Below, in pieces: positions 1 through 9,291 of a DNA stretch of 64,000 nucleotides (its first letter is position 1; every line of letters starts with the position of its first letter). Under the pieces are notes generated by a model. It did not search any database. It was given only the letters and a program-made list of their open reading frames with translations, and was not told the DNA's origin. The position numbers and the translations under genes are program-made. This DNA comes from Azospirillum melinis (lineage in GTDB: Bacteria; Pseudomonadota; Alphaproteobacteria; Azospirillales; Azospirillaceae): NCBI RefSeq assembly GCF_013340935.1, contig NZ_WHOS01000012.1, positions 103,076 through 167,075 of the forward strand, read 5' to 3'.

Positions 1-76
1 CGCCGGCGGAGAGGGTGAAGCCCTCCACCGGACGGCCCTCAATGGTGTCGAACAGAAACCTCTCGATGGGCATCAT
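1..76 (-). CDS. galM: Aldose 1-epimerase (mutarotase), N-terminal fragment cut by window edge
   Basis: Only about 25 codons are inside the window; the gene continues past base 1. The peptide begins MMPIERFLFDTIEGRPVEGF, which resembles the N-terminus of GalM-type aldose 1-epimerases that interconvert alpha and beta sugar anomers. Its ATG overlaps the TGA of yjfF in an ATGA arrangement, so it is the last visible gene of the ytfQ-ytfR-ytfT-yjfF operon and probably translationally coupled. A mutarotase at the end of a sugar ABC operon fits conversion of imported sugar for the lactone-forming dehydrogenases nearby. The family call rests on a short N-terminus and on context, so it is moderate. Confidence 0.6.
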   Translation of the reverse strand, partial: MMPIERFLFDTIEGRPVEGFTLSAG

Positions 77-1059
77 GCCTCCGCCGGTTCGCCGCCGCGG
101 CCGGCCCAGACCACCAGCAGGCCCTTCTGCAACAGGATGAAGACGAACAGCAGCACGCCGATGGCGATCTTGGTCCACCAGCTGCTGAGCGTGCCGTCGA
201 AGGTGATGTAGGTCTGGATCAGCCCCTGGATCAGCACGCCGACGAAGGTGCCGACGACATAGCCGTAGCCGCCGGTCAGCTGCGTGCCGCCGATCACCAC
301 CGCGGTGATGGTGTCCAACTCCACCCCGGTCGCCGCCAGCGAATAGCCGGCCCCGGTGTAGAGCGAGAAGACGATCCCCGCCAGCCCGGCCAGCAGCCCG
401 GACAGCCCATAGACCGCCACCGTCGTCCGCCCGACCGGCACGCCCATCAGCTCCGCCGACTGGCGGTTGCCGCCCAGCGCATAGAGGTTGGCGCCGAAGC
501 GCGTCCAGTGCGCCAGCACCACCGCCGCGACCACCACCCCCAGCATCAGCAGCGCCGGCAGGCTCAGCTTCAGCCCGAAATCGAAGCGCAGCGCCATGTC
601 GTTCAGCTCGCCATAGAGCGGGTGGTTGATCGGCACGGAGTCGGTGGTCAGGACGAAGCCCAGGCCGCGGGCGATGAACATGCCGGCCAGCGTGACGATG
701 AAGGGCGGCATCTGGAAGACATGGATCACCCCGCCCATCGCCGCGCCGAAGCCGCCGGCGGCGATCAGCGCCACGGCGAAGGCCGGAACCGGGTGCCAGC
801 CGCCATGCTCGATCAGCACGGCCAGCAGCACGGTGGTGAAGCCGATCACCGCGCCCACCGACAGGTCGATGCCGCCGGACAGGATGACGAAGGTCATGCC
901 GACCGCGGTGATGCCGAGAAAGGCGTTGTCGGTCAAAAGGTTGGCCACCACCCGCCAGGAGGCGAAGTTGGGAAACTGCGTAGCACAGATCAGGAATCCC
1001 ACCACCAGCACGGCGGTGGTGACGATCAGCGGCAGAAAGCGCTGGAGTGCACCGGTCAT
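73..1059 (-). CDS. yjfF: Sugar ABC transporter permease, YjfF type
   Basis: This 328-residue inner-membrane permease belongs to the RbsC/YjfF family. The sequence is almost entirely hydrophobic helices (roughly 8 to 10) and contains the family signature GGIDLSVGAVIGF near residues 70-82 and the EAA-like loop GGNRQSAELMGVPV in the second half. It starts with an ATG overlapping the ytfT stop (ATGA) and ends overlapping the epimerase start, so the four genes form a tightly coupled operon. In E. coli, YjfF pairs with YtfT as a heterodimeric channel for galactofuranose. The same role with furanose sugars such as galactofuranose or arabinofuranose is inferred here from gene order. Confidence 0.85.
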   Translation of the reverse strand: MTGALQRFLPLIVTTAVLVVGFLICATQFPNFASWRVVANLLTDNAFLGITAVGMTFVILSGGIDLSVGAVIGFTTVLLAVLIEHGGWHPVPAFAVALIAAGGFGAAMGGVIHVFQMPPFIVTLAGMFIARGLGFVLTTDSVPINHPLYGELNDMALRFDFGLKLSLPALLMLGVVVAAVVLAHWTRFGANLYALGGNRQSAELMGVPVGRTTVAVYGLSGLLAGLAGIVFSLYTGAGYSLAATGVELDTITAVVIGGTQLTGGYGYVVGTFVGVLIQGLIQTYITFDGTLSSWWTKIAIGVLLFVFILLQKGLLVVWAGRGGEPAEA

Positions 1060-2099
1060 GGTTTCGCCCCTCCGCTGGTCGGCGCCACCGGCGGCTTGAC
1101 CGTCCCGATCGGCCGCGCGCCCTTCGGCCGCGGCAGGAACAGGGTCAGCGTCGGCGATTGCAGCAGCAGGACGACCAGCAGGACGCCCGCCTTGACGATC
1201 AGGTTGAATTCCGGCTTGAAGCCGCTCAGCAGGATGCCGGTGTTCATCGACTGGATGATCAACGCGCCCACCACCGACAGCACCAGCCCGAACCGCCCGC
1301 CGAGCAGCGAGGTGCCGCCGACCACCACCGCGAGGATGGCGTCCAGCTCCAGCCACAGCCCGGCATTGTTGGCGTCGGCGCCGCGGATGTCGGCGGTGAC
1401 GATCAGCCCGGCCACCGCCGCGCACAGCCCGCACCAGACATAGACGGCGACCAGCACCACTGGCGTATTGACGCCGGCCCCGGCGCTGGACAGCCGGTTG
1501 ATGCCGACCGCCTCGATCATCAGCCCCAGCGCCGTCGCCCGCACCAGCAGAGCCGTCACCGCCAGCACGACGATGGTCAGCACCACCGGCATCGGCACGG
1601 TCAGGAAGGACCCGCTGCCGATGAAGGCGAGCGCCGGGCTGGTGAAGGTGACGATCTGCCCCTCCGTCACCAGCTGGGCGATGCCGCGGCCGGCGACCAT
1701 CAGGATCAGGGTGGCGATGATCGGCTGGATGCGCAGGACCGCCACCAGCAGCCCGTTCCACAGCCCGCACAGCAGCCCGGCGGCCAGCGACGCCGCCAGC
1801 ACCGCCGGCAGGCTCCAGCCCGCCCCGGTCATGGTGGCGGCGATGGCGCCGGAGATCGCCATGACGGCACCGACCGACAGATCGACTCCGCGGGTGGCGA
1901 TGACCATCGTCATGCCGATGGCGAGCAGCGCCACCGGGGCGCCGCGGTTCAGCACGTCGATCAGGCTGCCGAACAAGCGGCCGTCCTGCAGGCGGATCGC
2001 GAAGAAATCGGGAAACAGCAGCCAGTTGGCCAGCAGGACGGCGAACAGCGCGCCATATTGCGGCAGGTTGCGCGCCGGGCCGGGGGCGGACAGCGTCAT
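1056..2099 (-). CDS. ytfT: Sugar ABC transporter permease, YtfT type
   Basis: This 347-residue polytopic membrane protein is the partner of YjfF. It carries TRGVDLSVGAVMAISGA (about residues 68-84), the conserved permease motif of the ribose/galactofuranose family, and an EAA-like segment EAVGINRLSSAGAGV. The C-terminal tail (FLPRPKGARPIGTVKPP) is polar and probably cytoplasmic. Its ATG overlaps the ytfR TGA by four bases and its own stop overlaps the yjfF start. Upstream in-frame codons are out-of-frame readings of ytfR, so the internal ATG at 2099 is the start. Two different permeases with one double ATPase is the standard Ytf layout. Confidence 0.87.
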   Translation of the reverse strand: MTLSAPGPARNLPQYGALFAVLLANWLLFPDFFAIRLQDGRLFGSLIDVLNRGAPVALLAIGMTMVIATRGVDLSVGAVMAISGAIAATMTGAGWSLPAVLAASLAAGLLCGLWNGLLVAVLRIQPIIATLILMVAGRGIAQLVTEGQIVTFTSPALAFIGSGSFLTVPMPVVLTIVVLAVTALLVRATALGLMIEAVGINRLSSAGAGVNTPVVLVAVYVWCGLCAAVAGLIVTADIRGADANNAGLWLELDAILAVVVGGTSLLGGRFGLVLSVVGALIIQSMNTGILLSGFKPEFNLIVKAGVLLVVLLLQSPTLTLFLPRPKGARPIGTVKPPVAPTSGGAKP

Positions 2100-3691
2100 T
2101 GCCGCACCTCTGCACCCGATCCGGCTGTAACAGGCGTCTCCGACGCGATGGCATTGGGCGTCTCCGACGCGATGGCGGCGACGATGCGCTCCACGCTGAC
2201 CTCCCCTCCCCTCAGTTCCGCCACATGGCGGCGGTCGCGCAGCACGACGACGCGGCGGCTGTAGGCGACGATCTCCTCCAGCTCCGACGAGACGACCAGC
2301 AACGCCATGCCGTCGGCGCACAACCGCTCGATCAGGCGGATGATCTCGGCATGCGCCCCGACATCGATGCCGCGCGTCGGCTCGTCGAGGATCAGCAGCC
2401 GCGGCTCGGTCGCCAGCCAGCGCGCCAGCAGCGCCTTCTGCTGGTTGCCGCCCGACAGCAGCTGGATCGGCCGCTCGGCGTCCGGCGTGCGGATGTCGAG
2501 CAGGCGGATGAAGCGGTCGGCGATCTCCTCCTGGCGGTGGCGCGGGATCGGCTTCAGCCAGCCCTGCCGCGCCTGGAGCGCCAGGATGATGTTCTCGCGC
2601 ACCGACAGCTCGCCGACGATGCCCTCCTTCTTGCGGTCCTCCGGGCAGAAGCCGAAGCCGAGCCGCACGGCGTCGCGCGGCCCCTTCAGACGCACCGCCT
2701 GCCCGTCCACCGTCGCCTCGCCCCTGTCGGCGCGGTCCATGCCGAAGACCAGCCGCACCGTCTCGGTGCGGCCGGAGCCCAGCAGTCCAGCCAGCGCCAC
2801 CACCTCGCCGGGGCGGATGTCGAGGTCGAAGGGCTCGACGCTGCGCGACTTGCCGAATCCCTTGAAGCTTGCCAGCGGCGGACGGCTGTCCACCTCCGCC
2901 GGGCCGAGGTCGATGCGGTGGGCCGCCGCTTCCAGTTCCCGCCCCAGCATCATGGCGACGAGGTCGAGGCGCGGCAGGTCCGCCGTGCGCCGCTCGCCGA
3001 CCAGCCGGCCGTTGCGCAGCACGGTGATGCTGTCGCAGACCTCATAGACCTGATCGAGGAAATGGGTGACGAACACGATGCCGATCCCGCGCGAGCGCAG
3101 GGTGCGCATCACCTTGAACAGCACCGCCACCTCCTGCGCGTCCAGGCTGGCGGTCGGCTCGTCGAGGATCAGCACCTTGGCCGACATGTCGACCGCGCGG
3201 GCGATGGCGACGATCTGCTGGGTGGCGACCGAGAAGCGGCCGAGCGGGGCCGTCACGTCGATGGACAGGCCGTAGGGCTGCAGCACCGCCCGCGCCCGCC
3301 GCCTCATGGCGCCGCGGTCGACCAGCCCCCAGCGCATCGGCTGGCGCCCCAGGAACAGGTTTTCCGCCACCGACAGGTTCGGCAGCAAATTGACCTCCTG
3401 ATAGACGGTGCCGATGTGCAGGCGCTGCGCCTCCTCCACCCCGCGCGGCGCAATTTCCCGCCCCTCCAGCGCCACGGTGCCGCCGTCACGCAGGTAGACG
3501 CCGGTCAGGGTCTTGATCAGGGTCGATTTTCCGGCGCCGTTCTCGCCCAGCAGGGCATGGATCTCGCCATGGCGCAGGGTGAAATCGACGCCGTCGAGCG
3601 CCTGGACGCCCAAAAACGCCTTAGACAGCCCGCGGATCGCCAGCAGCGGCCCCGAGGAGGATGCGGAAGGGGGAGCGGTGGATGCCGTCAT
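2096..3691 (-). CDS. ytfR: Sugar ABC transporter ATP-binding protein, YtfR type
   Basis: This 531-residue protein has two ABC domains in tandem, as in RbsA/MglA/YtfR importers. The first has Walker [10 protein letters not shown] at residues 49-57, the switch VYQEVNL and Walker [11 protein letters not shown]. The second has the family-typical degenerate Walker A GLLGSGRTE, signature [15 protein letters not shown] and Walker [11 protein letters not shown]. It powers uptake through YtfT-YjfF. The start at 3691 is chosen because the frame further upstream reads through a palindromic intergenic repeat. The gene is separated from ytfQ by about 250 bases holding that repeat, a place where binding-protein and transporter expression could diverge. 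Confidence 0.9.
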   Translation of the reverse strand: MTASTAPPSASSSGPLLAIRGLSKAFLGVQALDGVDFTLRHGEIHALLGENGAGKSTLIKTLTGVYLRDGGTVALEGREIAPRGVEEAQRLHIGTVYQEVNLLPNLSVAENLFLGRQPMRWGLVDRGAMRRRARAVLQPYGLSIDVTAPLGRFSVATQQIVAIARAVDMSAKVLILDEPTASLDAQEVAVLFKVMRTLRSRGIGIVFVTHFLDQVYEVCDSITVLRNGRLVGERRTADLPRLDLVAMMLGRELEAAAHRIDLGPAEVDSRPPLASFKGFGKSRSVEPFDLDIRPGEVVALAGLLGSGRTETVRLVFGMDRADRGEATVDGQAVRLKGPRDAVRLGFGFCPEDRKKEGIVGELSVRENIILALQARQGWLKPIPRHRQEEIADRFIRLLDIRTPDAERPIQLLSGGNQQKALLARWLATEPRLLILDEPTRGIDVGAHAEIIRLIERLCADGMALLVVSSELEEIVAYSRRVVVLRDRRHVAELRGGEVSVERIVAAIASETPNAIASETPVTAGSGAEVRQ

Positions 3692-3739
3692 GGCGGACCT
3701 CGCCGGATGCGCAAGAAAAACAAATGGGCGGCGGATAGG

Positions 3740-3911
3740 CCCTCTCCCGCCCCGGGAGAGGGAGGGGACCCGCGCCGTCAGGCGTGGGGAGGGTGAGGGG
3801 TGATCCAAGGAACCTGAAGCGCATGGCCCCGAAGCGCATAGCTTCGTGCCCACCCCCTCACCCTTCCCAAGCTTCGCTTGGGCCCCTTCCCTCTCCCGGG
3901 ACGGGAGAGGG
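3740..3911. repeat. Palindromic intergenic repeat pair between ytfQ and ytfR
   Basis: Two hairpins built on the same arms, CCCTCTCCC and GGGAGAGGG, lie at 3740-3762 and 3889-3911. Between them is a stretch rich in CCCTCACCC-type sequence in opposite orientations plus a CCAAGCTTCGCTTGG hairpin. The arrangement looks like a REP-type dispersed element in head-to-head copies. A hairpin with the same arms occurs inside an NRPS gene at 49552-49574. Between a binding-protein gene and its ATPase gene, such hairpins could attenuate transcription or protect the upstream mRNA; that role is inference. Confidence 0.75.
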
Positions 3912-3937
3912 AGCCCTCCCGCAACCCTCAACCCGGA

Positions 3938-4906
3938 TCAATAAGCGTCCTTGCGGCGCTCATACTCGGCCTTGGCGGTGTCCGGGGTGAACAGCGCCGA
4001 TTCCGTCTGGATCCACTTCGGCGGGGCCTTGCCGTCCTTCTTGAAGGCGATCAGCGCGTCATAGGCCGGGCCGGCCATGTTCGGCGTCAGCTCGACCGTG
4101 GCGTTCGCCTCGCCTTCCGACATCGCCTTGAAGATGTCCGGCACGCCGTCGATCGAGACGACCAGGATGTCCTTGCCCGGCTTCAGGCCGGCTTCCTTGA
4201 TCGCCTGGATGGCGCCGACGGCCATGTCGTCGTTGTGGGCGTAGACGGCGCAGATGCCCTTGCCGCCATTCTCGGCCTTGATGAAGCTTTCCATCACCTC
4301 CTTGCCCTTGGCACGGGTGAAGTCGCCGGACTGGGTGCGGACGATCTTCATCCCCGGATTCTTGGCGACGATCTCGTCGAAGCCCTTCTTGCGGTTGATG
4401 GCCGGCGACGAGCCGACGGTGCCCTGCAACTCGACCACCGCGCACTTGCCGCCGGTCTGCTTGGCCAGCCATTCGCCGGCCACCCGGCCCTCATGCACGG
4501 TGTCGGAGGTGACGGCGGTCATGTAGAGGCTCTGGTCCTTGGTCTCGATCTGGCGGTCGAGCAGAACCACCGGGATCTTGGCCTCCTTGGCCTCCTTCAG
4601 CACCGAATCCCAGCCGGTCGCCACCACCGGCGCGATGAAGATCGCGTCGACACCCTGGGCGACGAAGGAGCGCACCGCCTTGATCTGGTTCTCCTGCTTC
4701 TGCTGGGCGTCGGAGATCTTCAGGTCGATGCCGCGCTTGTCGGCCTCGGCCTTGGCGGTCTTGGTCTCGGCCGCGCGCCAGCCCGATTCGGAGCCGATCT
4801 GCGAGAAGCCGACCACCAGCTTCTTGTCGGCGGCCTGGACGGCGCCGAGCCCGATGAACAGGGCCGCGGCGGCGGTGGCGGCGGAGATCACCCATTTCCT
4901 GGACAT
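3938..4906 (-). CDS. ytfQ: Periplasmic sugar-binding protein, YtfQ type
   Basis: This 322-residue periplasmic binding protein is of the ribose/galactofuranose class. Residues 1-25 form a Sec signal peptide (basic start, hydrophobic AATAAAALFIGLGAVQA, cleavage at AQA/AD-like VQAAD). The mature part begins KKLVVGFSQIGSESGWRAAET, the typical first strand and ligand loop of YtfQ, and later has LLDRQIETKD and VYAHNDDMAVGAIQAIKEAGL. It captures the sugar for YtfR-YtfT-YjfF. The ATG at 4906 is preceded by a good ribosome site (AGGGAG). A 19-bp operator-like element lies about 140 bases upstream. Ligand identity (galactofuranose or arabinofuranose) is inferred from family only. Confidence 0.88.
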   Translation of the reverse strand: MSRKWVISAATAAAALFIGLGAVQAADKKLVVGFSQIGSESGWRAAETKTAKAEADKRGIDLKISDAQQKQENQIKAVRSFVAQGVDAIFIAPVVATGWDSVLKEAKEAKIPVVLLDRQIETKDQSLYMTAVTSDTVHEGRVAGEWLAKQTGGKCAVVELQGTVGSSPAINRKKGFDEIVAKNPGMKIVRTQSGDFTRAKGKEVMESFIKAENGGKGICAVYAHNDDMAVGAIQAIKEAGLKPGKDILVVSIDGVPDIFKAMSEGEANATVELTPNMAGPAYDALIAFKKDGKAPPKWIQTESALFTPDTAKAEYERRKDAY

Positions 4907-5047
4907 CCGAATCACTCCCTGAGTGTTTATGGCGAGGTTTTTGCGGTGCGCGATGGACGAGGGGCAGGCGATGGGACGGGGCGCTGGAAGATCGTGATCG
5001 CGGCCCGGTCCGGAATTGTTCGTCATGCCTACTTTAAGTACGCAGAA

Positions 5048-5066
5048 CCATAACTGTCCAATACGA
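5048..5066 (-). promoter_or_regulatory. Operator-like element upstream of ytfQ
   Basis: On the minus strand this reads TCGTATTGGACAGTTATGG. It matches 17 of 19 bases of an element upstream of chvE (11416-11434) and about 15 of 19 of one between araB and gbpR (10287-10305). The shared sequence at three sugar promoters in one island suggests one regulator, most simply the LysR protein encoded at 10386. TTGGAC inside it could double as a -35 box. Confidence 0.6.
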
Positions 5067-5139
5067 TTCTTGACCGATGCGATGCTGAAAAGGATATGGC
5101 CGGCCAAAGTGGCGGCCAAAAACTCGGCCAAATCCGGTC

Positions 5140-5176
5140 AAAAAAACGGCCGGGCAGCGGAGTGCCGCCCGGCCGT
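5140..5176 (-). terminator. Rho-independent terminator after the porin gene
   Basis: On the minus strand, ACGGCCGGGC and GCCCGGCCGT form a perfect 10-bp stem with an 11-base loop, followed directly by seven T residues (the A run at 5140-5146). It lies about 160 bases after the porin stop and before the ytfQ promoter, so it should insulate ytfQ from readthrough of the araB-araD-dehydrogenase-porin transcripts. Confidence 0.85.
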
Positions 5177-5338
5177 GAGATGACCCCGTTCCAGCTTGGA
5201 CCGGGGCCGACGCACCCGAGGGAGAGCGCGCCGGGACGCAACCACCGCGGCGGGATGGAGAGAAACGCCGCAGCGGCGCGAAGCCGAAGGAGACGAAAAG
5301 GCCAGGACGTCGGTCGGCCTTTCCAGAACGAACGGTTC

Positions 5339-6493
5339 TTAGAAGGCCAGATCGGTCCGGATGATGAAGATGTCGCCCTTGTCGCTGTTGGCGGCGACGT
5401 CGGAGCTGAGCTTGAAGTGGTTGTATTCCGGGGCGAGGCTGAAGCCGGGAGCGACGACGTACTTGGCGCCGACGGTGATCAGCTCGAACTTGCTGCGGCC
5501 GCGCACCGTCAGGTCGCCGGCGTCCTTGGCGTTCAGGTAGCCGACGCCCAGCGTGGTGGCGCCGAAGGTGTACTGCGCGCCGGCGGTCCAGACGTCCTGC
5601 TTCTCGCGGCTGACGATGGCAGCGCTGGATTTGGCATAGCCGCTGTCGCCCGACCAGGCATAGCTGCCGCCGATCTTGAAGCCGGCATAGGCCAGCGTGA
5701 GGCCGGCATGGGTGGAGGACAGCTTGTCGAACTGCTGCGCCGGGGTGGTGGTGGAGTTCTTGGCCTCGCCGCCCAGGTAGAACAGGCTGCCGTTGACCGC
5801 CACGCCGCCCAGCGTGTTGGTGTAGGTGCCGCCGACCTCGTACACGTCGCGATAGGCGCCGGTGCGGTTGGCCGAGGCGAGCGCCAGCTTGGAGCGGTTG
5901 ACGTCGGTGTTGCTGCTGTCCGACGCCGGCTGGTAGGAGGCGCCGAGCTTGAAGCCGGCGATCTCCGGCGTCCAGTAGGTGGCGCGGGTGGCGCTGTTGC
6001 CGGAGATCAGCGCACGGATGTTGCCGATGGTGACCGGCGCGTTGGCCGCGCTGTTGCCGAGCCAGGACGGGAAGGAGCCGTCGACGCCGCCGGTGCCCCA
6101 GTCGGACGGGGCGATGATGCCGCTGTCGTCGGACGGACCGTTCTCGACGCCCAGATGCAGAACGCCGAAGCCGCCGTTGACGAAGATGAAGGCGCGGTCG
6201 TTGGTGACGGTGCGGGCGTTGTTGGTGCCGTTCTCCGCCAGCAGGCGGATGCGGGCGCCGTATTCCAGCCCGTTGTCGGCCTTGGCCTTCGGCGTCACCA
6301 GCAGGCGCAGGCGGTTGCGGAACTCGGTGTTGCGCTGGCCGGAGTCGCGGTCCTGGTTGACGTAACCGCCTTCGAAATAGGCGTCGCCGCCCAGCATGAT
6401 GTCGAACTTCGATTGGGCGGAAGCCGAACCGGCCGCCGTGACACAGGCGAGCGAAAGGGTGGCTGCGCCAAGCAGCAGAGCTGATCTCACCAT
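5339..6493 (-). CDS. Outer-membrane porin
   Basis: This 384-residue protein has a signal peptide (MVRSALLLGAATLSLACVTAAGSASAQ) and a beta-strand-rich body of alternating aromatic and small residues. It ends in a C-terminal phenylalanine (IIRTDLAF), the usual outer-membrane barrel signal. It resembles the general porins of Azospirillum and relatives (FDIMLGGDAYFEGGYVNQD start). The start at 6493 has a clear AGAGGA ribosome site; a slightly earlier ATG lacks one. It lies downstream of the sugar-acid genes and upstream of a strong terminator, so a role in letting the pathway's sugars or acids cross the outer membrane is a reasonable guess but is not shown. Confidence 0.8.
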   Translation of the reverse strand: MVRSALLLGAATLSLACVTAAGSASAQSKFDIMLGGDAYFEGGYVNQDRDSGQRNTEFRNRLRLLVTPKAKADNGLEYGARIRLLAENGTNNARTVTNDRAFIFVNGGFGVLHLGVENGPSDDSGIIAPSDWGTGGVDGSFPSWLGNSAANAPVTIGNIRALISGNSATRATYWTPEIAGFKLGASYQPASDSSNTDVNRSKLALASANRTGAYRDVYEVGGTYTNTLGGVAVNGSLFYLGGEAKNSTTTPAQQFDKLSSTHAGLTLAYAGFKIGGSYAWSGDSGYAKSSAAIVSREKQDVWTAGAQYTFGATTLGVGYLNAKDAGDLTVRGRSKFELITVGAKYVVAPGFSLAPEYNHFKLSSDVAANSDKGDIFIIRTDLAF

Positions 6494-6705
6494 TTGCGTT
6501 TCCTCTAAATGCGGTTTGTTTTTGCTTCGATGCACTGGGTGGGAGCGATGCTTCGGCGATGCGCTGGACGCACGCCCTGCCCGACCGTCAGGCCCGGCGC
6601 AGGGCCGGGTCCGACGGTGTACTCTGCGTCAGCGCTCCCTCCGACGCAGCCGTTGCGGGTTGCTGGTGCCGGTCGGTCCCGGCCCCGGTCATCTTGGACC
6701 GGCGA

Positions 6706-8286
6706 TCACTCCTGTCCCAAAGTCCCGTCGACCCGGCGCCACAGCCCGAGCGGGTTGCCGTCGCGCAGGGCTTCGGGCAGCAGCTCTGTGGGAATGTCCT
6801 GGTAGCAGACCGGGCGCAGGAAACGGCGGATCGCCAGCGTGCCGACCGAGGTGCTGCGCGGGTCCGAGGTCGCCGGGAACGGGCCGCCATGCACCATCGC
6901 GTGGCAGACCTCCACCCCCGTCGGCCAGCCGTTTGCCAGGATGCGCCCGGCCTTGCGCTCCAGCGTCGGGATCAGCCCGGCCACCGCGGCCTTGTCCGCC
7001 CCATCCATCTGCAAGGTTGCCGTCAGCTGCCCTTCCAGCCTTTCCGCCACCGCCGTCATCGCCGCCACATCGGGGCAGCGGATCAGCAGCGAGGCGGCGC
7101 CGAACACCTCCTCCTGCAACTCAGGATCGGCCAGGAAGGCGTCCGCCGTCGTGGTGAAGAAGGCCGCCTGCGCCTGGTTCGGCCCGTTGCAGGCCAGACC
7201 GCGCGCCAGAGTCTCCACCTCGCCGCTGCCGGCCAGCTTGGCGACACCGCTGTCGAAGGCGGCATGGATGCCCGGCGTCAGCATGGTCGAGGCGGCGCTG
7301 CCGCCGAGGGCCTCCACCGCCGCGGCGACGAAGCGGTCGAGGTCCGGCCCGTCCACCGCCAGCAGGATGCCGGGGTTGGTGCAGAACTGCCCGGCGCCCA
7401 TGGTCAGCGACGCCACGAACGCCTTGCCCAGCGCCTCGGCGCGGGACGCCAGCGCCGCCGGCATCAGGAAGACCGGGTTGATGCTGCTCATCTCGGCATA
7501 GACCGGGACCGGTTCCAGCCGTTTGGCCGCCACCCCCATCAGCGCCAGCCCGCCGCCGCGCGAGCCGGTGAAGCCGACCGCCTTGATGCGTGGATCGGCG
7601 ACCAGCGCCGTGCCGATCTCGTTGCCGGTGCCGAACAGCAGGGAGAAGACGCCCTCCGGCAGGCCGCAGGATGCCACCGCCGCCTGGATGGCGCGGCCGA
7701 CCAGCTCCGAGGTGCCGGGATGGGCGCCATGGCCCTTGACCACCACCGGGCAGCCGGCGGCGAAGGCGGACGCGGTGTCGCCGCCGGCCACCGAGAAGGC
7801 GAGCGGGAAGTTCGACGCGCCGAACACGGCGACCGGCCCCAGCGCGATGTGGCGCTGGCGGATGTCGGCGCGCGGCAGCGGCGTGCGCGCCGGCATGGCC
7901 GGGTCGATGCGGGCCTCGACCCAGCTTCCCTCGCGCACCACCTGGGCGAACAGGCGGAGCTGGCCGACGGTGCGGCCGCGCTCGCCCTCCAGCCGGGCGC
8001 GCGGCAGGCCGCTCTCGGCCATGGCGCGGACGATCAGCTCGTCGCCGATGTCGAGGATGTTCTGGGCGACCGTCTCCAGGAAGGCGGCGCGCTGCTCCAG
8101 GCCGGTCTCGCGGAAGGCGTCGAAGGCGGCCCAGGCCAGCGCGCAGGCGCGCTCCACCTCGGCGGCACCACCGCCGCCGAAGACGGGCTCCAGCGCCTCG
8201 CCGGTGGCGGGGTCGAAAGCGCGGAATTCGCCCTGGCTGCCGCGGTGGGCCTTGGCGCCGATCAGCATCTCGCCGGTGATGGTCAT
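6706..8286 (-). CDS. 2-oxoglutarate semialdehyde (2,5-dioxovalerate) dehydrogenase
   Basis: This 526-residue aldehyde dehydrogenase should oxidise 2-oxoglutarate semialdehyde to 2-oxoglutarate, the last step of the L-arabinose pathway. Visible motifs are the cofactor-loop region [21 protein letters not shown], the general-base glutamate in [11 protein letters not shown] and the catalytic cysteine (about residue 302) in [10 protein letters not shown]. Length and sequence fit the longer type II/III enzymes (known as glucarate- or hydroxyproline-induced in A. brasilense) rather than the roughly 480-residue AraE type I. A strong ribosome site (AAGGAGAG) precedes the start. It lies 43 bases after the keto-deoxy-arabonate dehydratase gene, so it serves the same transcript. 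Confidence 0.85.
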   Translation of the reverse strand: MTITGEMLIGAKAHRGSQGEFRAFDPATGEALEPVFGGGGAAEVERACALAWAAFDAFRETGLEQRAAFLETVAQNILDIGDELIVRAMAESGLPRARLEGERGRTVGQLRLFAQVVREGSWVEARIDPAMPARTPLPRADIRQRHIALGPVAVFGASNFPLAFSVAGGDTASAFAAGCPVVVKGHGAHPGTSELVGRAIQAAVASCGLPEGVFSLLFGTGNEIGTALVADPRIKAVGFTGSRGGGLALMGVAAKRLEPVPVYAEMSSINPVFLMPAALASRAEALGKAFVASLTMGAGQFCTNPGILLAVDGPDLDRFVAAAVEALGGSAASTMLTPGIHAAFDSGVAKLAGSGEVETLARGLACNGPNQAQAAFFTTTADAFLADPELQEEVFGAASLLIRCPDVAAMTAVAERLEGQLTATLQMDGADKAAVAGLIPTLERKAGRILANGWPTGVEVCHAMVHGGPFPATSDPRSTSVGTLAIRRFLRPVCYQDIPTELLPEALRDGNPLGLWRRVDGTLGQE

Positions 8287-8329
8287 CTCGGATCTCTCCT
8301 TAACTCGAACGCCGCAACCTGAGTGCCAC

Positions 8330-9256
8330 TCAGCGCGCCCAGCGCATCACGAGCGGATCGAGACGCTTGGCGGCGTCCAGCAGGCCGTCGCGGCTCATCG
8401 GGTGCGGGTTGGCCGTCGGGTGGCGCATGGCGTCGGACGCGATGATGCCGCCCTCCTTCATCAGGATCTTGGCGGTGGCGATGCCGCACTGGCGGTTCTC
8501 GTGGTTGATCAGCGGCAGCCAGCGCCCATAGGCCGCCACCGCCGCCTCGCGGTCGCCCGCCAGATAGGGATCGACGATCTGGCGGATGCCGTCGGGATAG
8601 CCGCCGCCGGTCATCGCCCCCGTCGCCCCGGCGTCGAGGTCGGCCAGCAGGGTGATCGCCTCCTCGCCGTCCCACGGCCCCTCGATGGCGTCGCCGCCCA
8701 GTTCGATCAGGGTGCGCAGCTTGGCCGCCGCCTGCGGCACCTCGATCTTGAAGTAGGAGACCTGCGCGATCTCCCGCGCCATCCGCGCCAGCAGCGGCGC
8801 TGACAGCGGCGTGCCGCTGACGGGGGCGTCCTGGATCATGATCGGGATGTCGATGGCATCCGACACGCGCTGGAAGAACTCGACAATGCCGGCTTCCGGC
8901 ACGCGGATGGTGGCGCCGTGGTAGGGCGGCATCACCATCACCATCGCGGCGCCGAGATCCTGGGCGCGGCGGCTGCGGTCGGCGCAGGCGCGGGTGCTGA
9001 AATGGGTGGTGGTGACGATCACCGGCACCCGACCGGCGACATGGGCGAGAATGGTCTCCATCAGCAGCGTGCGCTCGTCGTCGGTCAGCACGAACTGTTC
9101 GGAGAAGTTGGCGAGGATGCACAGGCCGGTGGAGCCGGCGTCGATCATGAAATCGACGCAGCGCTTCTGGCCGTCGAGGTCCAGTTCTCCCGCTTCGGTG
9201 AAGATGGTGGGGACGACGGGGAAGACGCCGCGATAGGGGCGGGCGCTGGACGGCAT
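8330..9256 (-). CDS. araD: L-2-keto-3-deoxyarabonate dehydratase
   Basis: This 308-residue protein is in the dihydrodipicolinate synthase/N-acetylneuraminate lyase family. The predicted reaction is L-2-keto-3-deoxyarabonate to 2-oxoglutarate semialdehyde. The Schiff-base lysine is in VSYFKIEVP (about residue 170), and the substrate loop is [14 protein letters not shown]. Length matches the A. brasilense AraD enzyme, which dehydrates rather than cleaves the substrate. The start at 9256 has an AGGAAGGA ribosome site. It sits between arabinolactonase and the semialdehyde dehydrogenase in pathway order, which supports the assignment over a generic aldolase. The araA-E names follow the Azospirillum pathway and are unrelated to E. 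coli araA-D. Confidence 0.83.
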   Translation of the reverse strand: MPSSARPYRGVFPVVPTIFTEAGELDLDGQKRCVDFMIDAGSTGLCILANFSEQFVLTDDERTLLMETILAHVAGRVPVIVTTTHFSTRACADRSRRAQDLGAAMVMVMPPYHGATIRVPEAGIVEFFQRVSDAIDIPIMIQDAPVSGTPLSAPLLARMAREIAQVSYFKIEVPQAAAKLRTLIELGGDAIEGPWDGEEAITLLADLDAGATGAMTGGGYPDGIRQIVDPYLAGDREAAVAAYGRWLPLINHENRQCGIATAKILMKEGGIIASDAMRHPTANPHPMSRDGLLDAAKRLDPLVMRWAR

Positions 9257-9291
9257 GGCGGTAAGGTCCTTCCTCGAAATCGAATCGACAG